A stretch of 64,000 nucleotides of DNA from Mytilus californianus (taxonomy: Eukaryota > Mollusca > Bivalvia > Mytilida > Mytilidae). The DNA lies in contig NW_026262712.1 in NCBI RefSeq assembly GCF_021869535.1, positions 110,667,640-110,731,639 on the forward strand, written 5' to 3'. Below are positions 25,501 through 40,500 of this stretch, one piece after another; the first letter of the stretch is position 1; every line of letters begins with the position of its first letter. The notes beneath the pieces are model-generated. The model worked only from the letters and a program-made list of their open reading frames with translations. It did no database searches and was not told the DNA's origin. A program made the translations under genes and the position numbers.

Positions 25501-28500
25501 AATTTTCCGAAAAAAAGACTATTACCCGGTTATAAGTTTCAAAAACTATTTACTGGTTATGAACTATATATTGGAAGCAAACAATTTTCCGAAAAAAAAA
25601 GACTATTACCCGGTTATAAGTTTCAAAAACTATACACTGAAAGCAAACATTTTCCCGTAAAAAGACAATTAACCGATTATAAGTTTCAAAAACTATTTAC
25701 TGGAAGCAAACATTATTGACCCCACCCAGTCCAATTCGGCACCAACTATTCCCATCACGTCGGGAAATAGTTGGTGTCTCCGGGGACAATAAACTTGCTA
25801 TTGTCAGAATAGCCAGCAAATAAGTGTCAAAGCAAAATATTTTAATGTTAAAGGTAAGAGGGGTTACATAAACTATCGGATTTTTTGTTTATAAAGACAG
25901 GAGTAGCGAACATCCCAATAGTAGAAACTAACATTTTCTGTTCGATTTATTTCTCCCACTTAGAGATCGTGCAGAAGGCTTTAATATATAATATTATTAT
26001 TTCATCGTTAGGTTATTTTGACTACCTCTGTTGCATAAAAGTTAAGATTATGAAATTCTTTTTTTATTGTATTTATCTAAAAGAGGCGATTTTTTTTATT
26101 AACTGTCTAATATGATTCAAATGTAATTGAAATATGAGTGTCAATTGAAATTCAGACAAAAAAAAGAACTCAATCAAAATTGTTTTAAAAAAGGTTAAAA
26201 AAAGCCAGGATAATATTTTGAGTTTTGATTTATATATAGGTTACAGAATAGGACGTGCCCGATTAAAAAAAGTTCTCAATATTGTGTTTACAGCTCATCC
26301 GACAGAAGTTTCCGAAGCTGACAACAAGGCGTCTTGGTACTCGTGGACAATCCAAGTGAGTAATAGAGATTTGAAAATTATTTTTTAATTAATCTAAATT
26401 AACATATTTTTCATCTAAAAATTAAAGTACTGTCTATAGTATTAAAAATTTAGGCAACAGTAGTAACTAAACATTATGCCTGTACCAAGTCAGGAATATG
26501 ATGGTTGTTTTTCACTCGTTCCGTTGAATGATAACTTTTGGTTTTGTCAGTTTTTATGGATTTCCCCTTTTCGAATTCACATTGGAGTTCGGTATTTTTG
26601 TTACACATTTTTACCGCTGTTCGATTAAGAAAATTCAAACCAGGGTAAAAACCAAAGACCGAGGGATTAAAAGCTCTGTACTTATAAAAGAACGGTATCA
26701 TTACTATGCAAAATTATGTCTATCTTTTATTCACGGTATCATATATATGTCTTGTTCTGTCCAGATATGATTCCATATAGCATTACTACGACGTGATCAT
26801 CCCATGAATCATTCCAGGGTTCATTACTATTACCTAATGATTGGAATGATATACTGTCCACTGTTCGGTGTGTTCGTGTTTTATTTATACTGTAAAAAGA
26901 TGCACTCGATTAAAATCCATTGATTCGCTTCAACAAGTTTCCTTTTGTTTTCATGCCTTTATTCTTAAATTATTTGTTAGTATGAAATATTTGATGTGTT
27001 CATTAATTAATGTGTTTATTTTGTGTTCTTTGGAGAAGACGTTACTAAGTTGTAAAACTTGTGTCTGATCCATTTGTCATTTTGAACAATAAAATATGTT
27101 AAACTACTGTCCATATATGATTCAAGGTATCGTTACTATGGTATTGGTATTATAGTTCACTTCATAGATTATTCCAAGTATCAATACTATTGCATTGGTA
27201 TGATACTAGACTGTCGATATATCATTCCAGGTATCACTACTATGGCATAGGTATTAAGGAGACATCAATATATTACCACTCTGTTTATGCAGGGAAAGGT
27301 TTGACAAGGTAAGTATTAGAGACAAATAGTTATATAAGTCAGATAAGTATGAATCTAAGAATTAGCAAATACATAAAATGGATAAAATGATTTTGGTTTA
27401 GAGTTGTTTTAACAAATACTTTAGATATACATTCTATCTTTTTAAACTTAAAAAAACTTGTATGGTTTTAGTATTTTGTTTGTGGTATGTGATTATGTTA
27501 AAGGTGATAATTACAGGTGAATTATAATAACATATTATAATCTTATAAAACTATGTTAGAATCTCTCTATCAGGCGAGAAAAATGTTAAATGTACACACC
27601 AAAACACATAACAGATAAATATAATCAACTCAATACCACGCATTTTCTTGTAACCTAAATGTTCCCTACAAATTCACACCTGGCTGTGTTTAAAGAACAC
27701 TCTAAAACTTCATATTATCGAAATTATTTCTCATATCTGGACACACGAGAGTCTAGGTTAAAAGCTTTCAACACAAGTCAATAATAACCGAGTGCTTATA
27801 TTCTTACTATGGTCGGTTATCGCCTGTCTTTAGTTGACAGATTGCACTAAACACACCATAAACAAGAAAAATAAATTTACTAATTAGTCAAAAATCAATA
27901 AGAAGTCGTGTACTCTTATCGACAGTTCTGACAACTTGTCTGTTTAATCTGAATTTGAATAAGTAGAAATTGGTTTAAATTGCTTTTAAGTGGGTTTATC
28001 TTCGTCAACATATTGTGCAGGTGGCATCTAGTCTATCTAGCCCCAGTCATATCAGTAAAATACCTACTATATAATGAAACCAAATATATAAAATGCATGG
28101 CATAATCAACTAATCCTAACGACGAGGGAATAATAATAATAATAACGAACAGTAAGAACATACGGATCAACAGATTTACCGCTTAGGCAATAGTAGTTTA
28201 ATGATGTCCAATTCAAATTATACAAAGAACAAACCGGCTAGGACGTCGCCCGGGTTACCAAGGTCCTCCTTTGCTGCACGGAACACTGTAGCATTTGATT
28301 TGTGTGTTCTACGGAATATTCTCCGGGATACCCCTGATTTGGATTAGGGACTCTCCGTTTTGAATTTTCCTCGGAGTTCAGTATTTTTTTGATTTAACTT
28401 TTTTCTCATAAACCCACTAAGGAGATACAAATCAAGGTAGAAAACATAAAATTGCCGGATTGCATGAAATCAAAAAGTAGCAAGACCGGATGCATCGCAA

Positions 28501-31500
28501 GGTTCTCGTACTATTCCAGCATCAGTTGTTTTGTGATACCAGATGATCGCAAATTGATGCGTCGACAAGCTAATCTATTTCTTGCTAGGTTAAAAGTACC
28601 ACTGATACCAGTAAAGCGATAGCAAATGTGTTTAAAGAATAAATGACTTATATATGCTATCATGACATGTCACGCCGCGCGAGTATGTCAAAAAAGTGAC
28701 AATAGGTAAACAGGATGAATTTTTCATGATATGCCGGTTTCATATCATATGAAAAGACAGAGAAAAAATAATTTGACAGTTAAGAATTCTCTTTATGTCC
28801 TTGCACCACATGTTGGCGATTTAAAGGACACGGTTAGCATGATATCTTACCCTTTGTTGTGGTATGATGTGAAAGAGAGAACAAGGGGCATATGGAATCG
28901 TCTCTTGATAAGCTTACACCTCACGTCGTGTAATGTCAAAAGAGTGAAACATAGTCATTGACGTAAACACATAGTGTACCTGTCTGTTGTTTTTAGTTTT
29001 GAATCATTTATTGTTTTGAGAAATTCCAACTGATCTTGATTTGTTCATGAGAATGTACAAAATAGCGTATATGACTATTAAGTGTGGGTGTGTTTTTTTC
29101 TTTCTTTTTTTTTTTTTAGTAAACTCAGTCACTGTGGATGAGTTATGTTGCAGTTTGTAAGCTTAGAAACTTGTTGTGGTATTTGTAAGCTCAGTAAATA
29201 TGAATGTGTTATATGTTACGGTAGATACATCTTAGTCAATACTTTTTTAAAGAAATAATACATTCAAAATAAGATGACCTATTACACCATTTGCTTAAAA
29301 ATATTCGACTTTGTGAGCTTTTGTGCGTCGGATGCATGCAATTTATAACGTGTTGTTTGACATTTTTTAACAACAGTGTTAGATATTTATACAATTTCTT
29401 ATTTCTTTCGCAGATTTTCTGGTGTGAAGATAAAAACAGAGGTAAAAGTCTTATTTGTGTGGTGGTTTATATTTGGTGAATTTCAAATAATAATAATCTA
29501 GAGTTATCGTATACAGAGATCGTATGTTTGTTTCAAATATTCAAGTAAATTTTCACTAGTAAAGATCTCTTAATTTCACCTAGACTTAAGTTTATTCCTG
29601 ACAGTGGCATTAGATTTATATTTAATGCATGAACAATTATATTAATCAGGTCATTTAAACATTCTAGAATATTTACATTTCAGCACGCAAAATGCACAAT
29701 TTGTAATTTTGAAGTGTTCATAAATCTGATTGGTTGATTAATTTGGACGTTTTGCTTTTATCACGAATTAGATAAAAATGAATACGAAAAGAAAAATATG
29801 TAATCTGAAATCAACCAAACTCTATAGATAAGAAATGAAATTAGCAAATTCCATGTTAATCCACATTTTACTTAAAATTCATGTAAACGAAAAATTGTTG
29901 TGGCATAAAAAATGAAGACGAAAGTGTGTAAAGTAATTTTTATAGTCTTTATCGATGATGGAAATGTTCAAGTACTTGCAAAAAGACCACATAACTACAC
30001 AGCAAGCATCAGATTTTGGAATGTAATATATAAATATACTCGTCTTCATATCAAACCTAAAACATCTTGTGGAATTTCAAGTCCTTCTAATTATCTCGTG
30101 AAGTAAGTGTTCTCAACTTGACAACAAAGACAGGATTCAAAGATATGAAGCATCCCTGAGTGAGAGAGTTATCTCCATGTTTGAACAATTCTGTAACGTG
30201 TCCGCTTGTGATGATAAATTGTAAGATTAAATGACCAAACAAATCACACGTGAGATACGACACCTTTCTCTACATAGCTGTGCTACTCTAAAGAATATTG
30301 GCCATAATTACGAAGATGCTGATAAATATTCACATTAAGATGTGAAAGGTGTACTTGGATAACGAAGAAAATGATTTGTGTATGGGAGACTGAAGAATGT
30401 TATCATTTTCTGTTCGATATCGCTAGATTGATAACATTTTTAATCCTGATGTCAACAATTAAAGCAAATATAGTTACAATATATCATAACACATTTATAT
30501 GAAGTTTACTTTATACTGACACATTAAACCGCTACATTACCTTTATAATCACACGAATAAAGTATATATCTTTTATCTTTGATGTATGTCTTTCCTTTTA
30601 GTTTATACGAAATTGATTAAAATATATACTAAAGATACAATGACATTTGATACTTATATTTGAAATATAATTGATATTTTAACTTGTTTTATTCGGTAAC
30701 AGGGGTCAAACAGGAAGTACTCTTTAAGTTCAAAAACTGGAACTTTATTACCAGAGTTTCCTGATGCTAGCAATCTTATCGTAGAAGACGGTGTCGATCG
30801 GGACAAGGTAGTTTAATGTCACAATAAAGCAAAAATGAAAGTAGAAAAAGAAAAAAAAACAGACAAAAACGACAATAAAATGATTAAAAAGATTAACATA
30901 ATAACACGACATTTTTAAAATTGAATATTGAAATAAAAAGTCAAACAACGAAAATAAACAAAAATAAATATGAATATGAACTGTATTTCAGCATCTCCCT
31001 GAAAACCGACACAGCAAATTCTAAACTTGCTTTCTTTTTGTCAAAACATGCATGGAATTTTGAATGACCGCTTTGTCATATGACACAAAATTGAAACAGC
31101 AACAAAACAAGAGGTTATGATTGCATTCGAAAAAACATATCCTAGTAAAATGGAGCAACATGTGTTTATCAATCACCAACAAAAATTACTTGCACCAGAA
31201 GACATGCAATTAAGACAATAAAAGAAACAATCAAGAAGAGACAATTCTCACTCACGTCACACTTTGAGTTTAACATTAAACGAAAAACAAAGGTTTTTTT
31301 TCTGACCTATCAACCGGCTTGAACGTGTGTTATAACAGAAAAAAAACATAACTAAAAAAAGCACAAAATCAAATTCAGTTAAAAAATATAAACACGAATC
31401 AAATGTTATTTTCAATTTATTAGAATGTATGAAAAACATTTTTATCGTCAAATAATATTCAATGGTACTTTTATGTTGAACGAATATATTTGTAATAAAT

Positions 31501-34500
31501 CGAATGACAAAAAACAATCTGGAAAAGAAAATATATAGATCATACACAGTTAGAGTTTACGTTGAAATGTGAAACTATTTGTAAATCAAACATACCGAGT
31601 TCTGTATTGCAATTCTGTAGCATAATCCATAACATGGCACACATCGGTACCTATGTATATATCAATACAAAGACCGAAAATAACACTCCGTACATTTCGT
31701 GCGTCCGAAGCATTTTTCTGGATTTACTTTTACTATGAACGCTGAAAGAATAACATAGTATTTAGTATAGCATAAAAGCACTTTTCTGGATTTACTTTTA
31801 CTAGGAACGCTGAAGCAAAAACAATAGAGTATTTAGTGTAGCATGAACACAGATGTGTTGTTGCACAATTTAAACGCCAATGCATTTTATGAAATTTTGT
31901 CCCCCTTATTTTTGAAGCTGTACACTTTTATCCTGATGTATAGAACACATTGTCAAAGAATTCTGGACACAGTAATCAGTGCAAACTTTGATGAGGTTCG
32001 TATAATTTTTCAGTTGAAATTCGCTGAAATCAAAATCTGATTGGTTTATTGTTTTAATTCACCTTGCTTAACGTTTTATAAATTCACACTTACTTAAACA
32101 GAAATATCTACAGATATATACAAAACGTTTTTTAAGTACTGTTGGTTATTTTTGTGCTCATCATTTCACTTATACATAACTAGAGCAACATTTTAGCAGA
32201 AATAACTGGGATGAATCAATGTATTACAAACTATATCAAATATACGTGGAGCTACAAAAACAAAAAGGGAAGTAGAAAGACGTAAAAATAAACTCATCAA
32301 ATATAATTAGCTTACAATCGAGTGTTTTCGCTCATCAGGAGCGCTCAAAAACCATATTTACTCAACATTACGCAAATTTCTTCCCTAAAATTATTGTGCT
32401 TTTACTTGGCTGAGCATGATGTTTCCACAAAGGAAATATGGATGGAAAACTTCATAAATTGAGCTGTTTTCTTTGAATCTATTTTAAAGGCGCATAGTTT
32501 GGCGAAATTGTGCACTTGATGTCGTAACATAACAAATCTTGTGAAATTCATTTTTTATTCTTGATCTTATGCACTTCCAAACATTATGAGGAAATTTTAA
32601 ATAGTTCTCAAACATTATATTTTTCTTGGGCAAAAACAGAATTTTATTATGCTCTATTCTTTTTGATTTACTTTTTAATTTACAGGTGCAAAACTTCTTA
32701 TTACATTTTTGGCAAGGAATGCCCGAGCATCTATTGGATATTTTAAAAGCTAGTATGATCGCAGATATAATTGGGTTATGCGATTCAATACTGTACAAGG
32801 TAAGAGTTGACGAAGGCGACTGAACTTGAACCCTTTTAATATTACTTTTTCGTATCGATTCGTCAATGATCTTATTATTCACATAAACGTCATAATGATG
32901 CACACACAACTTGTGAAGCGAATTAAAAGTATATAACTGCTACGGAAATCAATGCAAGTTGTCTTTCGTCTTGCAGAAAATCGGGTTACATTTGAGTAAG
33001 ACTTCTTAAATATATGTAGATTCTACCATTCCATTCAAGGTGGTATGATATGTCTTCTTTCTAGACAATTAGAGTTTCAAATTTAACTGTGAAGCGTGAA
33101 CTTATATCTTTTCTCAGGAGATAGAGAGTTAGAATCCATCTGTCTGATACGATTTTTAGACGATATTTAGTCAAATTAAATCTTTTATTTTCATTGTTCT
33201 GCAAAACATCGTGATTTTTTTCGATACGTCCTGGGCATTGTCGCTTTTTCATAGATAAATCGGAAGAAAATTTGAATATGAAGCAAACTTCATGTTGATT
33301 GTAAACACATTATCAACTGTTCGAGGACAGTTAAGATAATGACCTCTTGAACATACTAATTTAAGAAATTAAGCGACAGTAATCATATTTTTGCAGCTGT
33401 ATTTGAAATTATTGTAACGAATATTGGTAAACTACTCTTGTCACTTATTCAGGTCAACATACTGTACTTCATATTACACCATTTGACTTGAATATATTCA
33501 AAATAATATTTGACGTTTGATACTCATTCAATGAATCTTTTGTTTGAAGTGTAACTGTATTTTTAAAACAAAATCTTTTAAAAGAGTAGGCCCGGTAAGA
33601 CCCCCTTTTGGTCCCAAAATTTAGCATTTTTACAAATTTGTTAAAATGTAAACTTTTAGCTATTTATTGGGAAGTAGAATACTTTTAAATTAGCTACATA
33701 AATATTGGCAGTTTATGACAATGCAATGCACATACATCTGGTACTAGCATCATTAATTCATGCAAAATTACTGAAATCTTTACTATTTTAACATTTGTGC
33801 TAATTTCTAGACGTTTTTTTGTCTACAATTGAAGTGGCCGCACTTGTGTTCAGTCTAAATATTTAAATATATGTTGTACTTGATAATATTATGATATTAC
33901 ACAACATATATAAAGGTTGAGACTGAACACAAATGCGGCCACTTTCATTTTAGACAAAAAACATCTGAAAAATTGACGTTTTATGGCATATTTGATAGAT
34001 TTTTCATATTTAAGCTTGAATTTGAGCGTCTTTAATGACCAAATCAGTTCAAATCTTTTACAAAAAACTAACTGAAGTAGACACTTAAGTATTTAAAAAA
34101 TGTCAAAAATCTTTCATCAGATGTACTTCAAATTTTAGGCCAAAATTTGCCCTTACCGGACCTTCTCCTTTATTTTAACAGGTTATGATAGACGTTCTTA
34201 TTCCTACAACCATCCAAGATTTACCTGAAAGGTAAGGTTGTAGTAGTTTAAATACACTACCTATAAATGAAAAATAACAATTCAAATATTTGGTTTGTCC
34301 GAAGCGCTTTTCTGGATTACGCTTCATCAAGAACGCTTAAACCTAAAACCATTTGAAATCCAAGGATGTATTAAAACTTGAAACTTTGGAGGAGTTATAT
34401 GACCAAAGACACAAAACGAAAAGCAAAAGCCAACTAATGACGACTTTGCCATAATGAGTTGAAACCTTAGTTTCATACTAATTTCTAAATTCATCAACGG

Positions 34501-37500
34501 TTAATTTATGAAAGTCGTGCTATAAATCATGTTAATACCGAAGCACTGACTACTAAGCTGATGATAATTTCGGGGAGGAGCAGTCAAACAGCAGTGGTAT
34601 CGATCTATTGCTAGAAAATGAAAATATCACTTCATAAATTTGGTTCGACACGTGAAGCCTTACTTAATCAAAACAAAATTAATCGAGAGATTACAGAATA
34701 GGGGGAGGGTTGAGATCTCACAAAACATGTTTAACCCCGCCGCATTTTTGTGCCTGTCCCAAACCAGGAGCCTCTGGCCTTTGATAGTCTTGTATGTTTT
34801 CTAATTTTAGTTCATTTATATGTTTTGGAGTTTAGTGTGACGTCCATTTTCACGAACTAGTACACATTTTTGTTTAGGGGACAGCGGAAGCCCGCCTCCG
34901 GGGTCCAGGATTTTCTGGCTGTGTTGAAGGCCCACTGGTGGCCTTGGGCTGTTTTCTGCTCTATGGTCGGGTTGTTGTCTCTTTGACACACATTCCTCAT
35001 TTCCTTTCTCAATTTTGATATAACAACAAACAAGGCAACAGCCTTTCATTTGCATAACTTAACCAATGTTTGAGTGTAAGACTATTTTTTTATTTTTGCT
35101 TGTTACTCTCGTACTTTGAGGGAATTACCTACCGGTTTAACAACTTTTTACCAAATTCCCCAATTTTTGACATTTTTACCTATTATGTCTGTTTGTTTTA
35201 CTCACACATTGTGGTCAATATACTGGAATTCTATGCAACTATCATACAAACGAGAGGTTTAGCTTGCTATAAAACCAGGTTTAATCCACCATTTTCTACA
35301 TAAGGAAATGCCTGTACCGAGTCAGGAATATGACAGTTGTTTTCCATTCGTTTGATGTGTTTGAGCTTTTGATTTTGCCATTTGATAATGGACTATCTGT
35401 TTTGAATTTTCCTTGGAATTCCCTATATTTGTTATTTTACTGTTTTTTATATAGTGTTGTTCATGTTTGTCTATCCTTTTAATTGCTAGTAAACGAAATA
35501 TGTTGAGTAATTATTTCCCACACATGTTAAGTGCTTTATCAAAAGTCATGACAAGGACAACAGGAACTGTGTTTGCAGTCTTCAAATTGTTTTGGCTTAA
35601 ATTCTACTAATTTTACTATATAAAAAATAACTTTTATGATTTAACCATATTTCAGTTTAGCTGCAGAATTGAAAATGTTTGTTAAGAAATTGCCATACTG
35701 GATAGAAAATGCTTTAGAGGACTCACCAGAACATTTGCTCAATAAAAAGATAGAAGGTATGATTGTAGACTATTTAGGTGGAAACAATCGTCTCGATGAT
35801 AAAAGTTACATGTTGAAATACTAAAAATCAATATCAGAACTCGTACAAATTCATATGTGTTGTTAGATATCAAATTTGACTGTAATAGGAAATGAGATGA
35901 ATGTTCAACTTCATCATATGAGGGAATATGCACGACAGTTTATAAGGCATAATAGTGGAAAGATGTAGGTACAACAGTGTTCGAGAGGAAGAATGGTAAA
36001 ATGAAAGATGGTATACTTGAAAGATGTAAAGTACTTGGAATTGTTCGGATCATTTTTTAAGTCCAATAAAACAAATCCAATCCGTGATATTTGCTTTAAA
36101 CATAAATATACATAAAACGGATAACAGGAATAACAAAAACATGGACAGTACACCAGCTTTAAAGAAAGAAAAAAACGTCCAAACAAAGACAATCAAACAA
36201 CAAATAATACATGGTCCAGATAGCCAGACTTGGTACAGGGGGACAACATCTGGTGGGGATTAGCCAGTTTTACAAACGTTGAACTGTATATTGTTAGGAT
36301 CAGTTAATCTACTTCCATGTAGACTATAATTATATACAATGACTCTTACTGTTTTTTTCAGTTACAAAAGGATTTATACAAAGCATCAAAAGACAAATAT
36401 CGTTTATACAGTTAGCTCAAGTATGTATATCATGACAAAGTCACATTACTACCAAGATAGTTTTAAATTTCAAGCATCCCGAAGGAGAGTGAATAGAGCG
36501 GCATCCTATTTGTTTGCTATTTTTAATGATAAAAAGAGCCACTCTCCTCCTTATTTAGATATTGATGAATAATTAAAATCAGATTTTGGTACCGAAAGAG
36601 CAATTGACTTGAAGTTAGACAGAATATATAAAGAATAACGTAATATGAACATAATTGTGGGAGAGCGTCCTTTCGAGACACTGAATAATATAAACTATGT
36701 TTAGAAGTATTTGAAAATGATGATACATATTTACGCACATGATAGCTCACCAAAGACGCCAGAATTATAATTTGGTACGCCAGACGCTCGTTTTTTTTTG
36801 TCTACATAAGACAGTGGCGCTCGAATCATAACAGGTCGAAGTCCAAATCAGTGACGCTATATTCAATGTTCTGATGAGATAGACAATGTTTAAAAGTTTA
36901 TAGGTATGTTGATGATTATTATGAAATAACTCTTCATTATTTTTCTCTTCATAGACAACAAGGAGCGTTTTGATGAATCACGATTTAGCTAATCAGATGA
37001 TAGAAGATATAGCGGAAATTAATTTTTTAGAGATATGTTGTCAAGCTGGATTTATAGAACCACATTCTACAGAAACATTCAGGGAATCCATACAAGACTG
37101 TAAGTCGCAATAAGATTGTTTGAATTTAATCAGTTTCATGATCTACCTTTATAGAAACTCACAAGTACCAGGCCTATAATTTGGTACTCGAAAGGCGCAT
37201 TTTGTCTATATAGACTCATAAGATGATCTCAAATCAAATAGTTGGAAGGCCAAATCAAATACGAAGTAAAAATCAAATATAAAAGATAATATTTTTACTG
37301 GCATCAAACATACTACAAAATGTATCTATGATGATTTTTTATCAAACGTAATAACAATATTAGTAAATGTCTTCTTCACTTTACAAGTATTTTAAAGTTA
37401 TTTGATAGCTATTAAACACAATAAAGTTACCACAAATATGTACATAATCTTGTTTTTACGATACCATGAAAATAGCAGCCATGACATGAGGATATATTAA

Positions 37501-40500
37501 TGTTGGCAATCAAATATTTTAGGTACTGAGAAATAAGGAAATTGTGCAATTGAATAATTATGAAAACAAGCCCATTAATAATACAATGTCTGTTTCTGTA
37601 TCTTCTTATTTAACAACCAGTGAAATTATTACTGTAGATATTTATTTATTTATTATTTACTTTATTTATGGTTAACATCCCTTTTCTTTGATCATTGGTG
37701 GAAAGTTTTCTCATTGGCAATCATCACACATCACCTTATCTTTATATGACTTACCTGATTTCAACATGAGTAACACGATGGATAACACCAGTGAAGCAAG
37801 AGCTCCTAATTGTTTCGAATCCCCTGAGTTGAACTGGCCTTTTGTTGACTTCATGTTGCTCATTCTTTATGTTTCTGCGTAAAAAAGAGGCGGAATATAC
37901 AAGAGGGACAATGCAAATTCATTCGTCGAAGAGAAATTGTTCAATCCATGGCTATAAACCCACAAAAACCAATAAGCAAACAGCAGTCTGTAAAATACTG
38001 CATGGAAAACTTGAGACTGAGCAACACATACCTCACCAAAATCCGGGGTTGATCTCGAACGGGTACTCAGATCCCGATCCACATGTTGGATGTGTGTAGT
38101 GTTTTGAAGAGTGTTGTCTGTCTTATCCTTTTTTTCTCTTTGATCATGGTATTATCTTTTCTTCTACCTACTGGTTAGACTGTCTCTTTGGTTTAAACAA
38201 ACACATTTAAAATAGAATTTGTCTTCTTGCAGTTTTTGATGAGTTCCAGAATCTTCTAACAAAACAGGCCCCTATTGAAGGTTACACTGAATGGCTGGAT
38301 ACAATTATTGATACATGTGTTTTACAGGTAAGAGTTGGTGGATGTGATTATCAATAAATGTATATCATAGATACGGAATACATGTGTCTTTCAATGCACG
38401 TTACTGGATACAACCATTTATACATATGAGTTACAGTTAAAAATTAATGATTTCAATCCTTCAAACACGTCATACATATTTCAATTAAATGGCTGAAAAG
38501 TTCTATTTAATATTCTATTACCATTGAGAAATTAGAAGCTTCTGCAGGTTTGCCAGTCTCAGCGCTGCATTTTTGCCACTCGTGTGTTTGATCATGTCAA
38601 CTAACAATCCTGTGATCAGCCACATTTGGAGATATCATTAACAAGAAAAAGAGGTCAAAATTGAGGCTACTTTATGTGGAATGAAAAAAAGAGAATTTGT
38701 CGTTGAACAGTGTTCATATTTATTATCTACAAAGAATATTTAAGATAACGAAATATTTTATTTTCTATAATTTTTGTAAAGATTTGGTTTATATTTTCAC
38801 GGTTCATTGACAAACTTACAAGGTCCGATTAAAACAATAATGTTTTAATATTTTTCAGGCAGGTAAATCCAGTAAATTGACTTTTCGTGACAAAGCAGCA
38901 AGGTTTCTGTTACAGTGGACTGTGTTCAGTTCTTTATTTATGAGAGATATGACATTGCATAGTGCTACAAGTTTCGGTAAGTGTATCTCATACATCGCCA
39001 TGAATAAATGTAGTTGTGAGTATACGTCATAGAGACAGATAATGACAGGAAAACAAACAAAAAAGACATCTAGAGATGAATTATTAGTTGTATGTCAACA
39101 GAGTGATTTCATTATTTGCCAAAAAGTTATAGTTTTGGGGTTTGAGGTGGAGCGAGCTCACTCCGCCCTTGTCATCTAGGTTTAGATTATTAATTAAATG
39201 TCTAGCTTTATGCAAATGATTGTATTGAAAACTGTGTTCACTTATTCAGCTGATATGTTCCACTCATCAAATAATTTCATTTGAATTTGAATTACAACAC
39301 TAATGAGAATTTGTTTACAGGATCTTTCCATTTAATTCGTTTGATGTTTGACGAGTATGTCTTCCTTGTCATGGAAACTCAACAACAACAAACCAAAGAT
39401 CAAGTTCTGCAGAAAAATTTGAAACGAATTATGAAGAATGCAGGTATGTGTTATATTATCTGTAGTTGCATGGTAACTTACAGATTCCAATAAAACAACA
39501 GCATTCAAAAGTCTTCAAAGATAAATAGCCGTTTTTATACGTACTATATTTCCATTCTCAATTTTATACGTAGGAAACACTTTTTTCCCCCAAATGATTA
39601 AAAGAAATAGCTTGCTCCACGGAACGTATTTAGAAATGCAGATATTTTTAATGCATTAATTATGTTTTATGTAATTATTTTGGAAATCTTCATATATCTT
39701 ATTAAGAGATTATTTGGGGAGGTTTTTTTTATTGCTGTAGTTGTTTTTTTCTGTATTCTTTCAAATACATGTATCCCATAACTTTTCAATCTTTTTATTT
39801 TCGTATTGTCTTTACCCAAACGCTTTACATAAAGCACGCCATGAATAGTATATACGCCGAACTTTATTATTTTTAACATACTCAACAATAACTTTTATGT
39901 ATTTAAATTTTTCAGAGGAAATAAAGACGCAAGCGAAGCACAGAACACCTTCATCTAAACTGCAACATTCACCAAAGAATAGAAAGCGTAAACACAGCGA
40001 TGAGCAATATGAAAGCACAGGTACATATTTTCTTAGAAATATATCACATTTATCACACTAAATATGCATAATAATATCTTTATCTGTGAACATATTTGGT
40101 AAGTTAGTTTGTTTTAACTCCATTTCCTATAACGTCGAACAAGTCATGACAGTCCGTTTTTTTTACTGGAGACCTCCATGGCAATATTCTGTTTTATAAA
40201 TGAAAATACTACTTCTTTCGTATGTCTAAAGCGCTTTTCTGGATTGATCATAATCAGGTACGCTTAAACTTAAACATTTGAAAGCCAAGGATGTACACGA
40301 GGAGCTATATAACCAAAAGAGACATAAAAATGAGACATAAAATAGGCATAAGTAGCCAAAGTTCAGCTTTGCCTGAGTGAGTTGGAACCTTAGTTATAAG
40401 CTGTGGAAAGCAGAGTACTTAATGAGAATTCTTTTTTCCTCTTGTACCTTTTATTTCATTTTTTTTTACATTATCATCTAGTCCTAACCTTTTGATATTT

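Noticed and set aside
32484-32909. 141-codon minus-strand frame
   Set aside because: It lies antisense to exon 9 and its flank, has no family resemblance, and exon 9 is strongly supported on the other strand.
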